Notes under the pieces: model-generated | Told to the model about the DNA's origin: nothing | What the model saw: only the letters and a program-made list of their open reading frames with translations | Databases searched by the model: none | Shown here: positions 36,881 to 45,491 of the stretch, piece after piece | Position numbering within the stretch: position 1 is the first letter of the stretch | How the letters are laid out: each line of letters begins with the position of its first letter | NCBI RefSeq assembly: GCF_009758125.1 | Contig: NZ_WRXO01000001.1 | Coordinates: 620,001 to 684,000 of the forward strand | DNA length: 64,000 nt | Source of the DNA: Chitinophaga oryziterrae | Lineage (GTDB): Bacteria; Bacteroidota; Bacteroidia; Chitinophagales; Chitinophagaceae | Reading direction: 5' to 3' | Made by a program: the position numbers and the translations under genes

Positions 36881-36912
36881 GCAATTACCCTCCAATATTA
36901 CCAAACTGTTAA
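36861..36912 (+). repeat. 20-bp direct repeat at the sigma 2 stop codon
   Basis: The 20 bp at 36861-36880, which encode the last six residues and stop of sigma 2, recur exactly at 36893-36912, with a 32-bp period. The flanks then diverge, so this looks like a partial local duplication. Confidence 0.9.
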
Positions 36913-36977
36913 CTCCGTTTTCCCTGTCACGATCCTTCTCCTGAAATACGTCTTACTGCTATTAAACAACGAACTGA

Positions 36978-37889
36978 TTGGAACAGCAGGACATTTATTT
37001 ATTGATCGCACGCCATTTTAATGCGGAAACCACTACTGAAGAAGAGACTTTTTTAACAGACTGGTTACAGCAGTCAGCAGAGAACAGGGAGACCTTTTCT
37101 GTATTGCAGGAAATATGGACAACAGATAAAGTGCAGGATAATGAAATAATTACTGCCGGGTTAAAGAAGGTTAAATATAAGATAACCGCTTCGCGGAGAA
37201 GAGTAAGGTATATGGCTGCCGCCGCCATGGTAGCGGTGATGGTGATCTCCTGTGCGTTATTGTTTTACAGACCGGGTAGTAGTTATATAGCGCAGACCAG
37301 CCTGGCAGGACAGGTATTACACCTGCGTTTACCAGATGGTACACTGGTACACCTGGCACCAAAAAGTACGATCCGTTATCCTGCGAAAGCAGGCCGGGAA
37401 ATCATCCTGGAAGGAGAAGCATTTTTTGAGGTAAACAAAGATGCACATCACCCGTTTTCTGTACGCGCAGGCAAGCTGTCTGTAAATGTACTGGGCACAC
37501 GATTTAATGTTTCTGATACCGCTGTATCACTGGTAGATGGTAAAGTACAGGTAACCGTAGATGAAAAAGCCTATACGTTAACACCGGGCCGTCAGTTGCG
37601 TTATAAAGATGGCCGTTATTATGAGCAGGTATATGATGTAGATGATGTAACCGGATGGGCGTCTGCATTGCTCGTATTCAGGAACGAAAGTTTTGCGTCG
37701 GCAGCCGCTAAAATAGAGAAGATGTATGATGTAAAGATCATTTTTTCTGACCCTGAAACTGCAACTCACAGGCTGTTTGCAAAGTTTAGCAATAAGCCGC
37801 TGACCTATGTGCTGGATGTAATTAAAGCATCAGATAATCTTGATTATACTATTAAAGGAAAGACTGTATATATCTCAGGAATAAAATAA
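36978..37889 (+). CDS. FecR-family anti-sigma factor 1 (TTG start)
   Basis: The 303-aa protein has a cytoplasmic sigma-binding N-terminus (IYLLIARHFNAETTTEEETFLTDWL, about 6-30), one membrane helix (MAAAAMVAVMVISCALLFY, about 78-97) and a periplasmic FecR domain (LRLPDGTLVHLAPKSTIRYP, LEGEAFFEVNKDAHHPFSV, VLGTRFNVS). A C-terminal STN-like tail follows (YDVKIIFSDPE, LDYTIKGKTVYISG). An in-frame TGA lies immediately before the TTG, so initiation there is required to keep the conserved N-terminus. It should hold an ECF sigma inactive until the SusC2 STN domain signals substrate. Confidence 0.92.
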   Translation: MEQQDIYLLIARHFNAETTTEEETFLTDWLQQSAENRETFSVLQEIWTTDKVQDNEIITAGLKKVKYKITASRRRVRYMAAAAMVAVMVISCALLFYRPGSSYIAQTSLAGQVLHLRLPDGTLVHLAPKSTIRYPAKAGREIILEGEAFFEVNKDAHHPFSVRAGKLSVNVLGTRFNVSDTAVSLVDGKVQVTVDEKAYTLTPGRQLRYKDGRYYEQVYDVDDVTGWASALLVFRNESFASAAAKIEKMYDVKIIFSDPETATHRLFAKFSNKPLTYVLDVIKASDNLDYTIKGKTVYISGIK

Positions 37890-37925
37890 AATTAACCAGA
37901 ACTCGTTCACGCTAAACACCTATAT

Positions 37926-40900
37926 ATGTTTCTTTTTTACAAGAATTTAATGCCAAAACATGGCAAGATACTGCTATGTATCCTGTTCTGTCATGTATTC
38001 CTGCAGGGCTTTGCAGCTCCTGCAAGAATAGATCTTCAAAAGGTACCCTGTTCACTTTCTGTACAGAATAAACCACTGGAAGAAGTGTTTGAAATAATAG
38101 AAAAACAAACACATTATTCTATTGTTTGTATGGACCAGTCGGGCCTTATGAGCAGAAAAGTAAATGTAAATGCACCCAATGCCACTTTAGAGAAAGTATT
38201 GCAGCTACTGGCTACACAGGCTACTTTTAATTACAAATGCCTGGACAATAATATTATCATTCGTGCGGCTGTAGCACAACCAGCAGAAGCACCTGAAGAA
38301 AGAACGGTCTCCGGTAAAATAACGGACGCTAAGAAACAACCATTACCAGGTGTATCTATTATGGTAAAAGGAACGAGGAGAGGTACTGTCACCAATGATA
38401 ACGGGGATTTCCAGATAAAGGTGCAGGAAGGTGATATACTCACCATCTCCTTTACAGGTTATGTACAACAACAGATTGCAGTCAGCAAAACCGCTAACTT
38501 CCAGGTAACACTGCTGGAAGATGAGAAGAAATTATCCGAAGTAGTAGTAACCGCTTTAGGTATCAAAAAAGAAAAAGCAAAACTGGGTTATGCTGCGCAG
38601 GAGGTAAAAGGTGCAGATCTTGTAAAAGCCCGTGAATCAAATGTGATCAGTTCTCTGACGGGTAAGGTTGCCGGTTTAACTATCCATAATACCACAGACC
38701 TTTTCCAGGACCCTGAGATCTCCTTACGTGGCAGAAAACCATTGATCGTTATTGATGGTATTCCCGATCAGTCGGCAGACCTTTTTAAGATCAATGCCGA
38801 TGATGTGGAAAGCATGACCGTACTGAAAGGTGCTTCTGCTTCTGCACTGTATGGTTCTATCGGACAGAACGGCGCTATCATGATCACTACTAAAAGAGGT
38901 GGTTCAAAAGACCTGAGTGTAGAGTTTAATTCATCCACACAGTTCCAGACCAGCTTTATCCGTATACCTAAAGTGCAAAGTTCTTATGGTAATGGATTTA
39001 AAGGTCAGTATACCTATATTGATGGTTCCGGTAGCGGTCCGGAAGGTTCCGGCTGGATCTGGGGTCCTAAACTGGATCAAAAAGATCCTACAACCCCAAG
39101 TGGTTATTTTGAAACACCACAATTCAATAGCCCTGTTGATCCTACCACGGGTAAACTGGTGCCATTACCATTTTTATCAAGAGGGAAGGACAACGTGAAG
39201 AACTTCTTCCGTACCGGTGTTATCTCCAGTAATAATATCAGCTTTACCAAGTCCGGTGAGAAAGGAAGTTTCAGAGCATCTGCATCGCATATTTATCAGC
39301 AGGGTATTGTTCCTAATACGGATCTGAAGAATACTTCTTTTAACATGGCCGGTAATTACAATCTCAGCGATGCATTCAGCATGAATGCGAGGATCAGCTA
39401 TAACAAAGAGTATACGCATAACTTCCCGGAAACGGGTTATGGACCTACCAATTACCTGTATAACCTGATCCTGTGGACAGGGCCGGATATTGATGTACGT
39501 GACCTGCGTAATTACTGGGTACCAGGAAAAGAAGGTGTACAGCAAAGACATTATAATACTTCTTATTATAACAACCCTTATTTCCAGGCATATGAATATC
39601 TGCGTGGTTATAATAAAGATAATACCTTCGGATCGGTGGACCTGAATTACCAGTTCAGTCCATCTTTTAGTGCGAAATTCCGTAACGGTATTAATGAGTA
39701 CGGACTTAACCGCAATTATAACGAGCCTAAGAGTTATATCGGTTATGGTAATAAATCAAGAGGACAGTATACGGTATCAACAGGTAATTACTTTGATATT
39801 GTGTCTGATCTTGTGGTTGATTATAACCATACTTTCAGCAGCAAATTTAAGGTCCGTGCACAGGTAGGGGGTTCCAACTACTACCGCAACTTTAAATATG
39901 GCACCAGCAATACAGATGGTTTAACTATTCCCGGCTTTTATAACCTAAGCAATTCGGCCAGTCCTGTATTAGCTACCAATGGAATAGAAGAACGCAGGAC
40001 CAGGAGTTTCTATGGGTTGGTAGATGTTGAGTTGTATAACGCATTATACTTCTCTGTAACAGGACGTAATGATAAGATCTCAACATTACCCGTTGCTAAC
40101 AACAGTTTCTTCTATCCTTCATTAACTGGTGCAGTGGTTATTTCTCAACTGGTTAAATTACCAGACTGGTTCTCTTTCCTGAAAGCAAGAGGATCGTTGT
40201 CAAGAGTATCCAGTGGAACGTTGGATGATAATACTTATACCTATAGTTACCTGCCATCTTACAGCAAGGGAACTATCTGGAATAATACGCCATCCCTGAC
40301 ATACGGAGATAAAATCTATGATGCCTCTCTGCGTCCGCAAACATCAGACAGCTGGGAAGCAGGTGTGGATACCAAGTTCTTTGGTAACAGGTTGGGCGTT
40401 GAATTTACTTACTTCCAGACAAAGGATTATAACAACCTTGACTCCGTGCCTGTTTCATTAGGTAGTGGTTTTGGAAGCATATTAAAAAATGGCAACGTAT
40501 ACCAGCGCAGAGGTGTGGAAATAGTATTGAATGCAAATCCTATCCGTAAAGGTGATTTCAGATGGGATATTATGTTGAACCTGAGTACTTATCGCCGTTA
40601 CCTGAAAAAAATTACAAGCGGTGCAAGCCGTTTGAACTATCTGAAAGCAGGCGACAGAACTGACCGCATCTTTACAGACGTTTATCAGAAGGACCCTTCC
40701 GGTAATGTGATTTATAATACGAACGGATTCCCTTTAGCGGATAACTTCCAGCGTTTTGTAGGCAATCAGGACCCCGACTGGATCTATGGTATAGAGAACA
40801 GCTTCAGCTATAAGAATTTCAGTTTACGTTTTTTAGTAGACGGCCGTATTGGTGGTATGATCTATTCAACAACCAACCAGAAAATGTGGTGGGGAGGAAC

Positions 40901-41339
40901 CAATCGAGGTACAGTAAATTCATTCAGGGATGATGCCAATGCAGGTAAATCTACGTACGTAGGTAAGGGAGTAGTGGTAACCGGAGGAGCTGCTACCTAT
41001 GATGCAAACGGTGATATCACCAGTGATACACGCACCTTCGCCACCAACACGCAGGCTGTTAACTACATTGATTACATGACCAATACCAGCAATGGTGCCA
41101 ACAATAACTATAACTATTTTTCACAGACATTCCTGAAGTTAAGAGAAGTAACGCTTACCTGGAAAGTACCCGGTAAATGGCTGAAAGGTACCTTCTTCCA
41201 TAGTGCAGATGTATCAGCAGTTGGCAGAAACCTGTTACTGTTTTCTAAAATGCCCAACGTTGATCCGGATGCAGGTGCAGATAATTTACAGACACCTTCT
41301 ACCAGAAGTATGGGATTCAATGTCAATCTTAAATTCTAA
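37926..41339 (+). CDS. SusC/RagA-family TonB-dependent receptor with STN signalling domain (pair 2)
   Basis: The 1137-aa receptor has a signal peptide ending near LQGFAAPA and a secretin/TonB short N-terminal (STN) domain (about 45-110, LSVQNKPLEEVFEIIEKQTHYSIV). A carboxypeptidase-regulatory-like domain follows (about 127-200, VSGKITDAKKQPLPGVSIMVKG), then the linker KLSEVVVTALGIKKEKAKLGYA, a plug (PLIVIDGIPDQ, SMTVLKGASASALYGSIGQNGAI) and a barrel ending NVNLKF. The STN domain contacts FecR1 in the periplasm to release the sigma factor. The susD partner starts 2 bp after the stop, indicating tight coupling. Confidence 0.94.
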   Translation: MFLFYKNLMPKHGKILLCILFCHVFLQGFAAPARIDLQKVPCSLSVQNKPLEEVFEIIEKQTHYSIVCMDQSGLMSRKVNVNAPNATLEKVLQLLATQATFNYKCLDNNIIIRAAVAQPAEAPEERTVSGKITDAKKQPLPGVSIMVKGTRRGTVTNDNGDFQIKVQEGDILTISFTGYVQQQIAVSKTANFQVTLLEDEKKLSEVVVTALGIKKEKAKLGYAAQEVKGADLVKARESNVISSLTGKVAGLTIHNTTDLFQDPEISLRGRKPLIVIDGIPDQSADLFKINADDVESMTVLKGASASALYGSIGQNGAIMITTKRGGSKDLSVEFNSSTQFQTSFIRIPKVQSSYGNGFKGQYTYIDGSGSGPEGSGWIWGPKLDQKDPTTPSGYFETPQFNSPVDPTTGKLVPLPFLSRGKDNVKNFFRTGVISSNNISFTKSGEKGSFRASASHIYQQGIVPNTDLKNTSFNMAGNYNLSDAFSMNARISYNKEYTHNFPETGYGPTNYLYNLILWTGPDIDVRDLRNYWVPGKEGVQQRHYNTSYYNNPYFQAYEYLRGYNKDNTFGSVDLNYQFSPSFSAKFRNGINEYGLNRNYNEPKSYIGYGNKSRGQYTVSTGNYFDIVSDLVVDYNHTFSSKFKVRAQVGGSNYYRNFKYGTSNTDGLTIPGFYNLSNSASPVLATNGIEERRTRSFYGLVDVELYNALYFSVTGRNDKISTLPVANNSFFYPSLTGAVVISQLVKLPDWFSFLKARGSLSRVSSGTLDDNTYTYSYLPSYSKGTIWNNTPSLTYGDKIYDASLRPQTSDSWEAGVDTKFFGNRLGVEFTYFQTKDYNNLDSVPVSLGSGFGSILKNGNVYQRRGVEIVLNANPIRKGDFRWDIMLNLSTYRRYLKKITSGASRLNYLKAGDRTDRIFTDVYQKDPSGNVIYNTNGFPLADNFQRFVGNQDPDWIYGIENSFSYKNFSLRFLVDGRIGGMIYSTTNQKMWWGGTNRGTVNSFRDDANAGKSTYVGKGVVVTGGAATYDANGDITSDTRTFATNTQAVNYIDYMTNTSNGANNNYNYFSQTFLKLREVTLTWKVPGKWLKGTFFHSADVSAVGRNLLLFSKMPNVDPDAGADNLQTPSTRSMGFNVNLKF

Positions 41340-41341
41340 TC

Positions 41342-42793
41342 ATGAGAAAGATATATACTGTAGCAACCCTGCTGCTGATAATGGCCGCCGGTTGTAAGAA
41401 ATTCGAAGATTTTCAGACAGATCCAAATAAATCCACCACAGCTACACCAGACCTGTTGCTTAATACCGTTGAACAGAACGCCTTTTCTGTATTAGACCTG
41501 AGTGCTGCACTGGCAACAAGACAAATGGTATTTACCAACTCTGTTTCCAACGAACAGTACTATGGATGGACAAGAGCAACTTTTAATACTTATTCGAACC
41601 TGCGTCAGGTTGTAAAAATGGAACAGGAAGCGAACCGTTTGGGCAAGCCGGAATATCTTCCTCTTGTAAAGTTCTTTAAGGCATGGTACTTCCTGAAACT
41701 AACCAATACTTTCGGGGATGTTCCATATACGGAAGCGTTGAAAGGGGATGGGGGTGTTTCATCACCGGTATATGACAAACAGGAAGATATCTTCATCGCT
41801 ATCCTGAAAGATCTGGATGATGCCAATGCCGCAATTACTTCCAGTACTGCCGCTGTACAGGGTGACATTGTATTCGGTGGTAAAATGATCAAATGGAAAC
41901 AACTGATCAATTCCCTTTCTCTGCGTGTATTAATGAGTTTATCATTAAAAGAAAGTAATACGACACTGAACATAAAAGCGAAGTTTGCCAATATTGTCAA
42001 CAATCCTGATACTTATCCCCTGATGACAGGAAATGCGGATGCAGGGCAACTGACGTTTTATGATCTGCAGGGTAACCGTTACACGCATTATAATGATAAT
42101 GATCTGCAAACGGCTTATTATATGGAAGAGACCTTCATCGATTTACTGAAAGGGTTAAAAGACCCGAGGTTATTCACCTTTGCAGAGAAAGCGCCTAAGT
42201 ATTCTTCATTACCGGATAATGATTTCAGTGCTTATGGTGGCGTAAAAGGAAGTGCGCCTATCAGTGAAAATAACGACCGCGTAGTAGCCGGAGAAGCATC
42301 TAAAATCAAGTCCCGTTATTTCAATAACCCGGTGAACGAGCCAAGTGTGGCGCTGGGGTATCCTGAGCTGCAATTCATCCTTGCCGAAGGGGTGATCCGT
42401 GGCTGGACAGGCGGTAATGCTGCCGACTATTACAACAAAGGAGTAACAGCGTCCATGCAGTTTTACGGGATTAGTCAGACTGCCATTGATGCCTATCTTA
42501 CCTTGAATCCTTATCCTGTTACCAACAGCCTGCAAACAGTGATGACACAAAAATACCTGTCTTCTTTCCTGAGTGGCGGATGGCAGATGTTTTATGAGCA
42601 GCGCCGTACAGGTATGCCGGTATTTGATGTATCAGGAGCAGGTGTTTTGAACAACAAAAAGATCCCTGTACGCTGGATGTACCCGGAAACGGAGTTGCAG
42701 AATAACCAGCAGCATGTGAATGAAGCGATCTCCCGTCAGTATAGTGCCGGGGATGATATCAATGCATTGATGTGGTTACTGAAAGCTGAATAA
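41342..42793 (+). CDS. SusD-like surface lipoprotein (SusD-like_2 type, pair 2)
   Basis: The 483-aa lipoprotein has lipobox MAAGCKKFEDFQTDPNKSTTATPDLLL; the DPNK start is typical of the SusD-like_2 subfamily. Internal features include YLPLVKFFKAWYFLKLTNTFGDVPYTEAL and a C-terminal YPELQFILAEGVIRGW plus SGGWQMFYEQRRTGMPVF. It partners SusC2, and substrate specificity cannot be read from sequence. A hairpin terminator follows before the phosphodiesterase gene. Confidence 0.92.
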   Translation: MRKIYTVATLLLIMAAGCKKFEDFQTDPNKSTTATPDLLLNTVEQNAFSVLDLSAALATRQMVFTNSVSNEQYYGWTRATFNTYSNLRQVVKMEQEANRLGKPEYLPLVKFFKAWYFLKLTNTFGDVPYTEALKGDGGVSSPVYDKQEDIFIAILKDLDDANAAITSSTAAVQGDIVFGGKMIKWKQLINSLSLRVLMSLSLKESNTTLNIKAKFANIVNNPDTYPLMTGNADAGQLTFYDLQGNRYTHYNDNDLQTAYYMEETFIDLLKGLKDPRLFTFAEKAPKYSSLPDNDFSAYGGVKGSAPISENNDRVVAGEASKIKSRYFNNPVNEPSVALGYPELQFILAEGVIRGWTGGNAADYYNKGVTASMQFYGISQTAIDAYLTLNPYPVTNSLQTVMTQKYLSSFLSGGWQMFYEQRRTGMPVFDVSGAGVLNNKKIPVRWMYPETELQNNQQHVNEAISRQYSAGDDINALMWLLKAE

Positions 42794-42810
42794 TAATTAT
42801 CTGTATATTG

Positions 42811-42847
42811 GCTCCCTGTTTATTATTCATTAAACAGGGAGCTTTTT
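42811..42847 (+). terminator. Rho-independent terminator after SusC/SusD pair 2
   Basis: A perfect 12-bp stem (42811-42822 with 42831-42842) with an 8-nt loop is followed by five T residues. It may reduce read-through into the phosphodiesterase gene. Confidence 0.88.
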
Positions 42848-42858
42848 AATCTGAACGT

Positions 42859-44064
42859 ATGAAGCGATTTATTGTATTTGCCGGATGCCTTTTAATAGCA
42901 GGTTCTTTATCTGCACAGAGAACTAAAAAGGTGGTATTTGTTATTGCGGACGGGATACCTGCTGACGTGATCGAGAAATTGGCTACGCCTAATATAGATA
43001 AGATCAAAGCGGTGGGTAATTATACCCGCATGCATGTAGGCGGTGATAAAGGTACCTACTCTGAGACGCCTACTATTTCAGCGGTTGGGTATAATAGTCT
43101 GCTGACCGGTGTATGGGTGAACAAACACAATGTACCGGATAACGATATTACTGCGCCTGACTATCATTACTTCAATATTTTCAGACTGTTTAAAGAACAG
43201 TATCCGGCTAAAAGAACGGCCATCTATTCCAGTTGGCAGGATAACCGTACTAAACTGGCAGGAAATGCGTATGTGAATTTTTATGCAGATGGCTATGAAC
43301 TGGACACCGTTCAGTTCAAACATGATAAAGAAAGGGATTTCATGCATGCCATTGATGAGAAAGTTGTGTCGGAAGCGGTGACAGGGATGCTGAACGACGC
43401 GGCCGATCTTTCCTGGGTGTACCTGGAGTATACGGATGATATGGGGCATATGCATGGTGACAGTCCGGAGTTTTATACTGCGGTGAAGATGATGGACAAG
43501 CAGATGGGTAAACTCTGGGATGCGATCACCTATCGTCAGAAGAACTTCCCCGAGGACTGGATGATCATCATCACTACGGATCATGGCCGTGATGAAAAGA
43601 CCGGCAGAAATCATGGAGGTCAATCAGCCAGGCAGCGTGGCACCTGGATGGTGACCAATTACAAAGACCTGAACAATTATGCCCGGTATTATGAACCGGC
43701 TATCGTGGATATTATGCCCACCATGGCCAGGTTCCTGAATGTGACGATTCCTGTAAACACTGCCCGTGAGGTCGATGGGGTGCCTTTAATCGGTAAAGTA
43801 GCAGTAGCCAATGCTGTGGTGAACTATATCCAGGGCAATATTGATATCAAATGGCAGCCTTTGCAGGATACCGGGAAAGTTAAAATATGGGTAACGACCA
43901 CCAATGAATTTAAGAATGGGGGAACTGATACCTATAAATTACTGGCAGAGGTACCGGTGAAAATGGGACATGCCCTGGTAGATGTACAACAATTACCCGC
44001 TGAAATGTATAAAATTGTGTTGGAAACCAGTCAAAATACTATCAACAGATGGCTAAAACCGTAG
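42859..44064 (+). CDS. Secreted alkaline-phosphatase-superfamily phosphodiesterase/nucleotide pyrophosphatase-like protein
   Basis: The 401-aa protein has a signal peptide (to LSAQ, residue 20). Metal-binding residues of the superfamily are visible: VIADG (Asp31), the nucleophile segment TPTIS (70-74), DDMGHMHG (Asp/His pair), TTDHGRDEKTG and NHGGQSARQRG. These fit the two-zinc type I phosphodiesterase/phosphopentomutase-like fold acting in the periplasm on phosphodiesters or phosphonate/phosphate esters. It lies between the two SusC/SusD units, so the imported substrate may carry phospho-substituents. That link is inference. Confidence 0.88.
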   Translation: MKRFIVFAGCLLIAGSLSAQRTKKVVFVIADGIPADVIEKLATPNIDKIKAVGNYTRMHVGGDKGTYSETPTISAVGYNSLLTGVWVNKHNVPDNDITAPDYHYFNIFRLFKEQYPAKRTAIYSSWQDNRTKLAGNAYVNFYADGYELDTVQFKHDKERDFMHAIDEKVVSEAVTGMLNDAADLSWVYLEYTDDMGHMHGDSPEFYTAVKMMDKQMGKLWDAITYRQKNFPEDWMIIITTDHGRDEKTGRNHGGQSARQRGTWMVTNYKDLNNYARYYEPAIVDIMPTMARFLNVTIPVNTAREVDGVPLIGKVAVANAVVNYIQGNIDIKWQPLQDTGKVKIWVTTTNEFKNGGTDTYKLLAEVPVKMGHALVDVQQLPAEMYKIVLETSQNTINRWLKP

Positions 44065-44087
44065 GTTAAAAAAAATATTGTTTTTTG

Positions 44088-44123
44088 ACGGTCCTATTTG
44101 CCGTAGCAATCGTCTTTATAATA
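44088..44123 (+). promoter_or_regulatory. Candidate ECF-sigma promoter (GGTCC-N16-CGTCTTTA), copy 2
   Basis: GGTCC at 44090-44094 and CGTCTTTA at 44111-44118 are separated by 16 nt, with the same spacing and core as the site at 21839-21863. The site ends a few bases before the FecR2 ATG, so the transcript would have a very short leader. Confidence 0.62.
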
Positions 44124-44125
44124 AT

Positions 44126-45280
44126 ATGCCTGATTATCCATCAAGAATACAATATCTCCTGGAACGTTATGTGAATAAATCCTGCACCCGTGAGGAACTG
44201 GAGGAATTATTCAGCTACATAGGAGAAGAACGCAACCGCGAAGTGTTACAACACTTCATGTCAACCGTTTATGAGGGAGATCATACTGCACCGGATTTAG
44301 ATTTCAACGAAATATATGCACAGATCCTTGCACCGGCACCCGCTGCCCGTGCAGGGATTTTTTCATTACGGCGGATGGCAGCGGCAGCCATTGTATTATT
44401 GCTGGCCGGCAGCGCTTATTTCTTCCTGCAGCGTAAGGCCCCTGAGAAGGCTATTGTTGCCTTACAGGAAAAATCGCATACCGATATAGCACCGGGGGTT
44501 AATAAGGCCATCCTTACTTTGTCAGATGGTTCTACAGTAACACTGGACAGTGCCGGTAATCAGGTGATCAGCCAGGGGCATACCACTATCCGCAAACAGA
44601 ACGGTCAATTACTGTATGCCGCCCAGGGAGACGGGGCCGGCGTACATTATAATAAGTTAACTACGCCCAGGGGAGGGCAGTTCAAATTAGTATTACCAGA
44701 CGGTACGAAAGTCTGGTTAAATTCAGCATCCACACTCCGGTATCCGACCACATTTACCGGGGAACAGCGAACCGTGGAGCTGGAAGGACAGGGATATTTT
44801 GAAGTAGCAAAAAATGCATCACAACCGTTCCGGGTGATGGTTGGCAATATGGAAGTACAGGTACTGGGTACCGACTTTGACGTAATGGCCTACCCGGATG
44901 AAACTACGGTGAACACCACGTTATTGGCAGGTAGTGTACAGGTAAAGGAAGGACCTGCACTGCAATTGTTACAGCCGGGTCAGCAGGCGGTACTGGACAA
45001 CCAGCATCATGCGATTACGGTAAGGAATGCTGACCTTAAAAAAGTAACAGCCTGGAAAAACGGTCTTTTTGTTTTTAATAATATGGCATTGCCCGCTATC
45101 CTCCGGGAAGTAGCACGCTGGTACGATGTAGACATCGTATATGCTGCCAAACCCAGTGAAGAACTTTATGGCGGTGGAATAGGCAGGAACCTGAACCTTT
45201 CCGGCGTATTGGACCTGTTAGAAGGCAATGGCTATAATCATTTCAGAATAGAAGGAAGAAAAGTAATAGTTCTGCCATAA
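44126..45280 (+). CDS. FecR-family anti-sigma factor 2
   Basis: The start at 44126 gives 384 aa beginning MPDYPSRIQYLLERYVNKSCTREELEELF, the usual FecR N-terminus. A single membrane helix follows (MAAAAIVLLLAGSAYFFLQ, near 87-106). The periplasmic part has DIAPGVNKAILTLSDGSTVTLDSAG, TPRGGQFKLVLPDGTKVWLNSASTLRYP, the ELEGQGYFEVAKNASQPFRV FecR core, and a C-terminal STN-like region (ALPAILREVARWYDVDIVY). No sigma gene is adjacent, so it may pair with sigma 1 or sigma 2 eight kb upstream. It precedes STN-bearing SusC3. Confidence 0.93.
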   Translation: MPDYPSRIQYLLERYVNKSCTREELEELFSYIGEERNREVLQHFMSTVYEGDHTAPDLDFNEIYAQILAPAPAARAGIFSLRRMAAAAIVLLLAGSAYFFLQRKAPEKAIVALQEKSHTDIAPGVNKAILTLSDGSTVTLDSAGNQVISQGHTTIRKQNGQLLYAAQGDGAGVHYNKLTTPRGGQFKLVLPDGTKVWLNSASTLRYPTTFTGEQRTVELEGQGYFEVAKNASQPFRVMVGNMEVQVLGTDFDVMAYPDETTVNTTLLAGSVQVKEGPALQLLQPGQQAVLDNQHHAITVRNADLKKVTAWKNGLFVFNNMALPAILREVARWYDVDIVYAAKPSEELYGGGIGRNLNLSGVLDLLEGNGYNHFRIEGRKVIVLP

Positions 45281-45491
45281 GGGTAGTAGAAGATCAAAAT
45301 CAGTAGAAATTAATTAAACCAGAATTTAAGCAGCTGTCCGGTAAGCACCGGCAATTCAATCAGACAATTCTATCAGGGGGAAAAAGGACTTGTATAAAAC
45401 CGGAGATGCTCGCAACACCTCCGGCTATTTATCTGGTATCCTTTAATAATCGCTGTAAGACCATTTTAGTACTACCAAACACTACAAAAGT

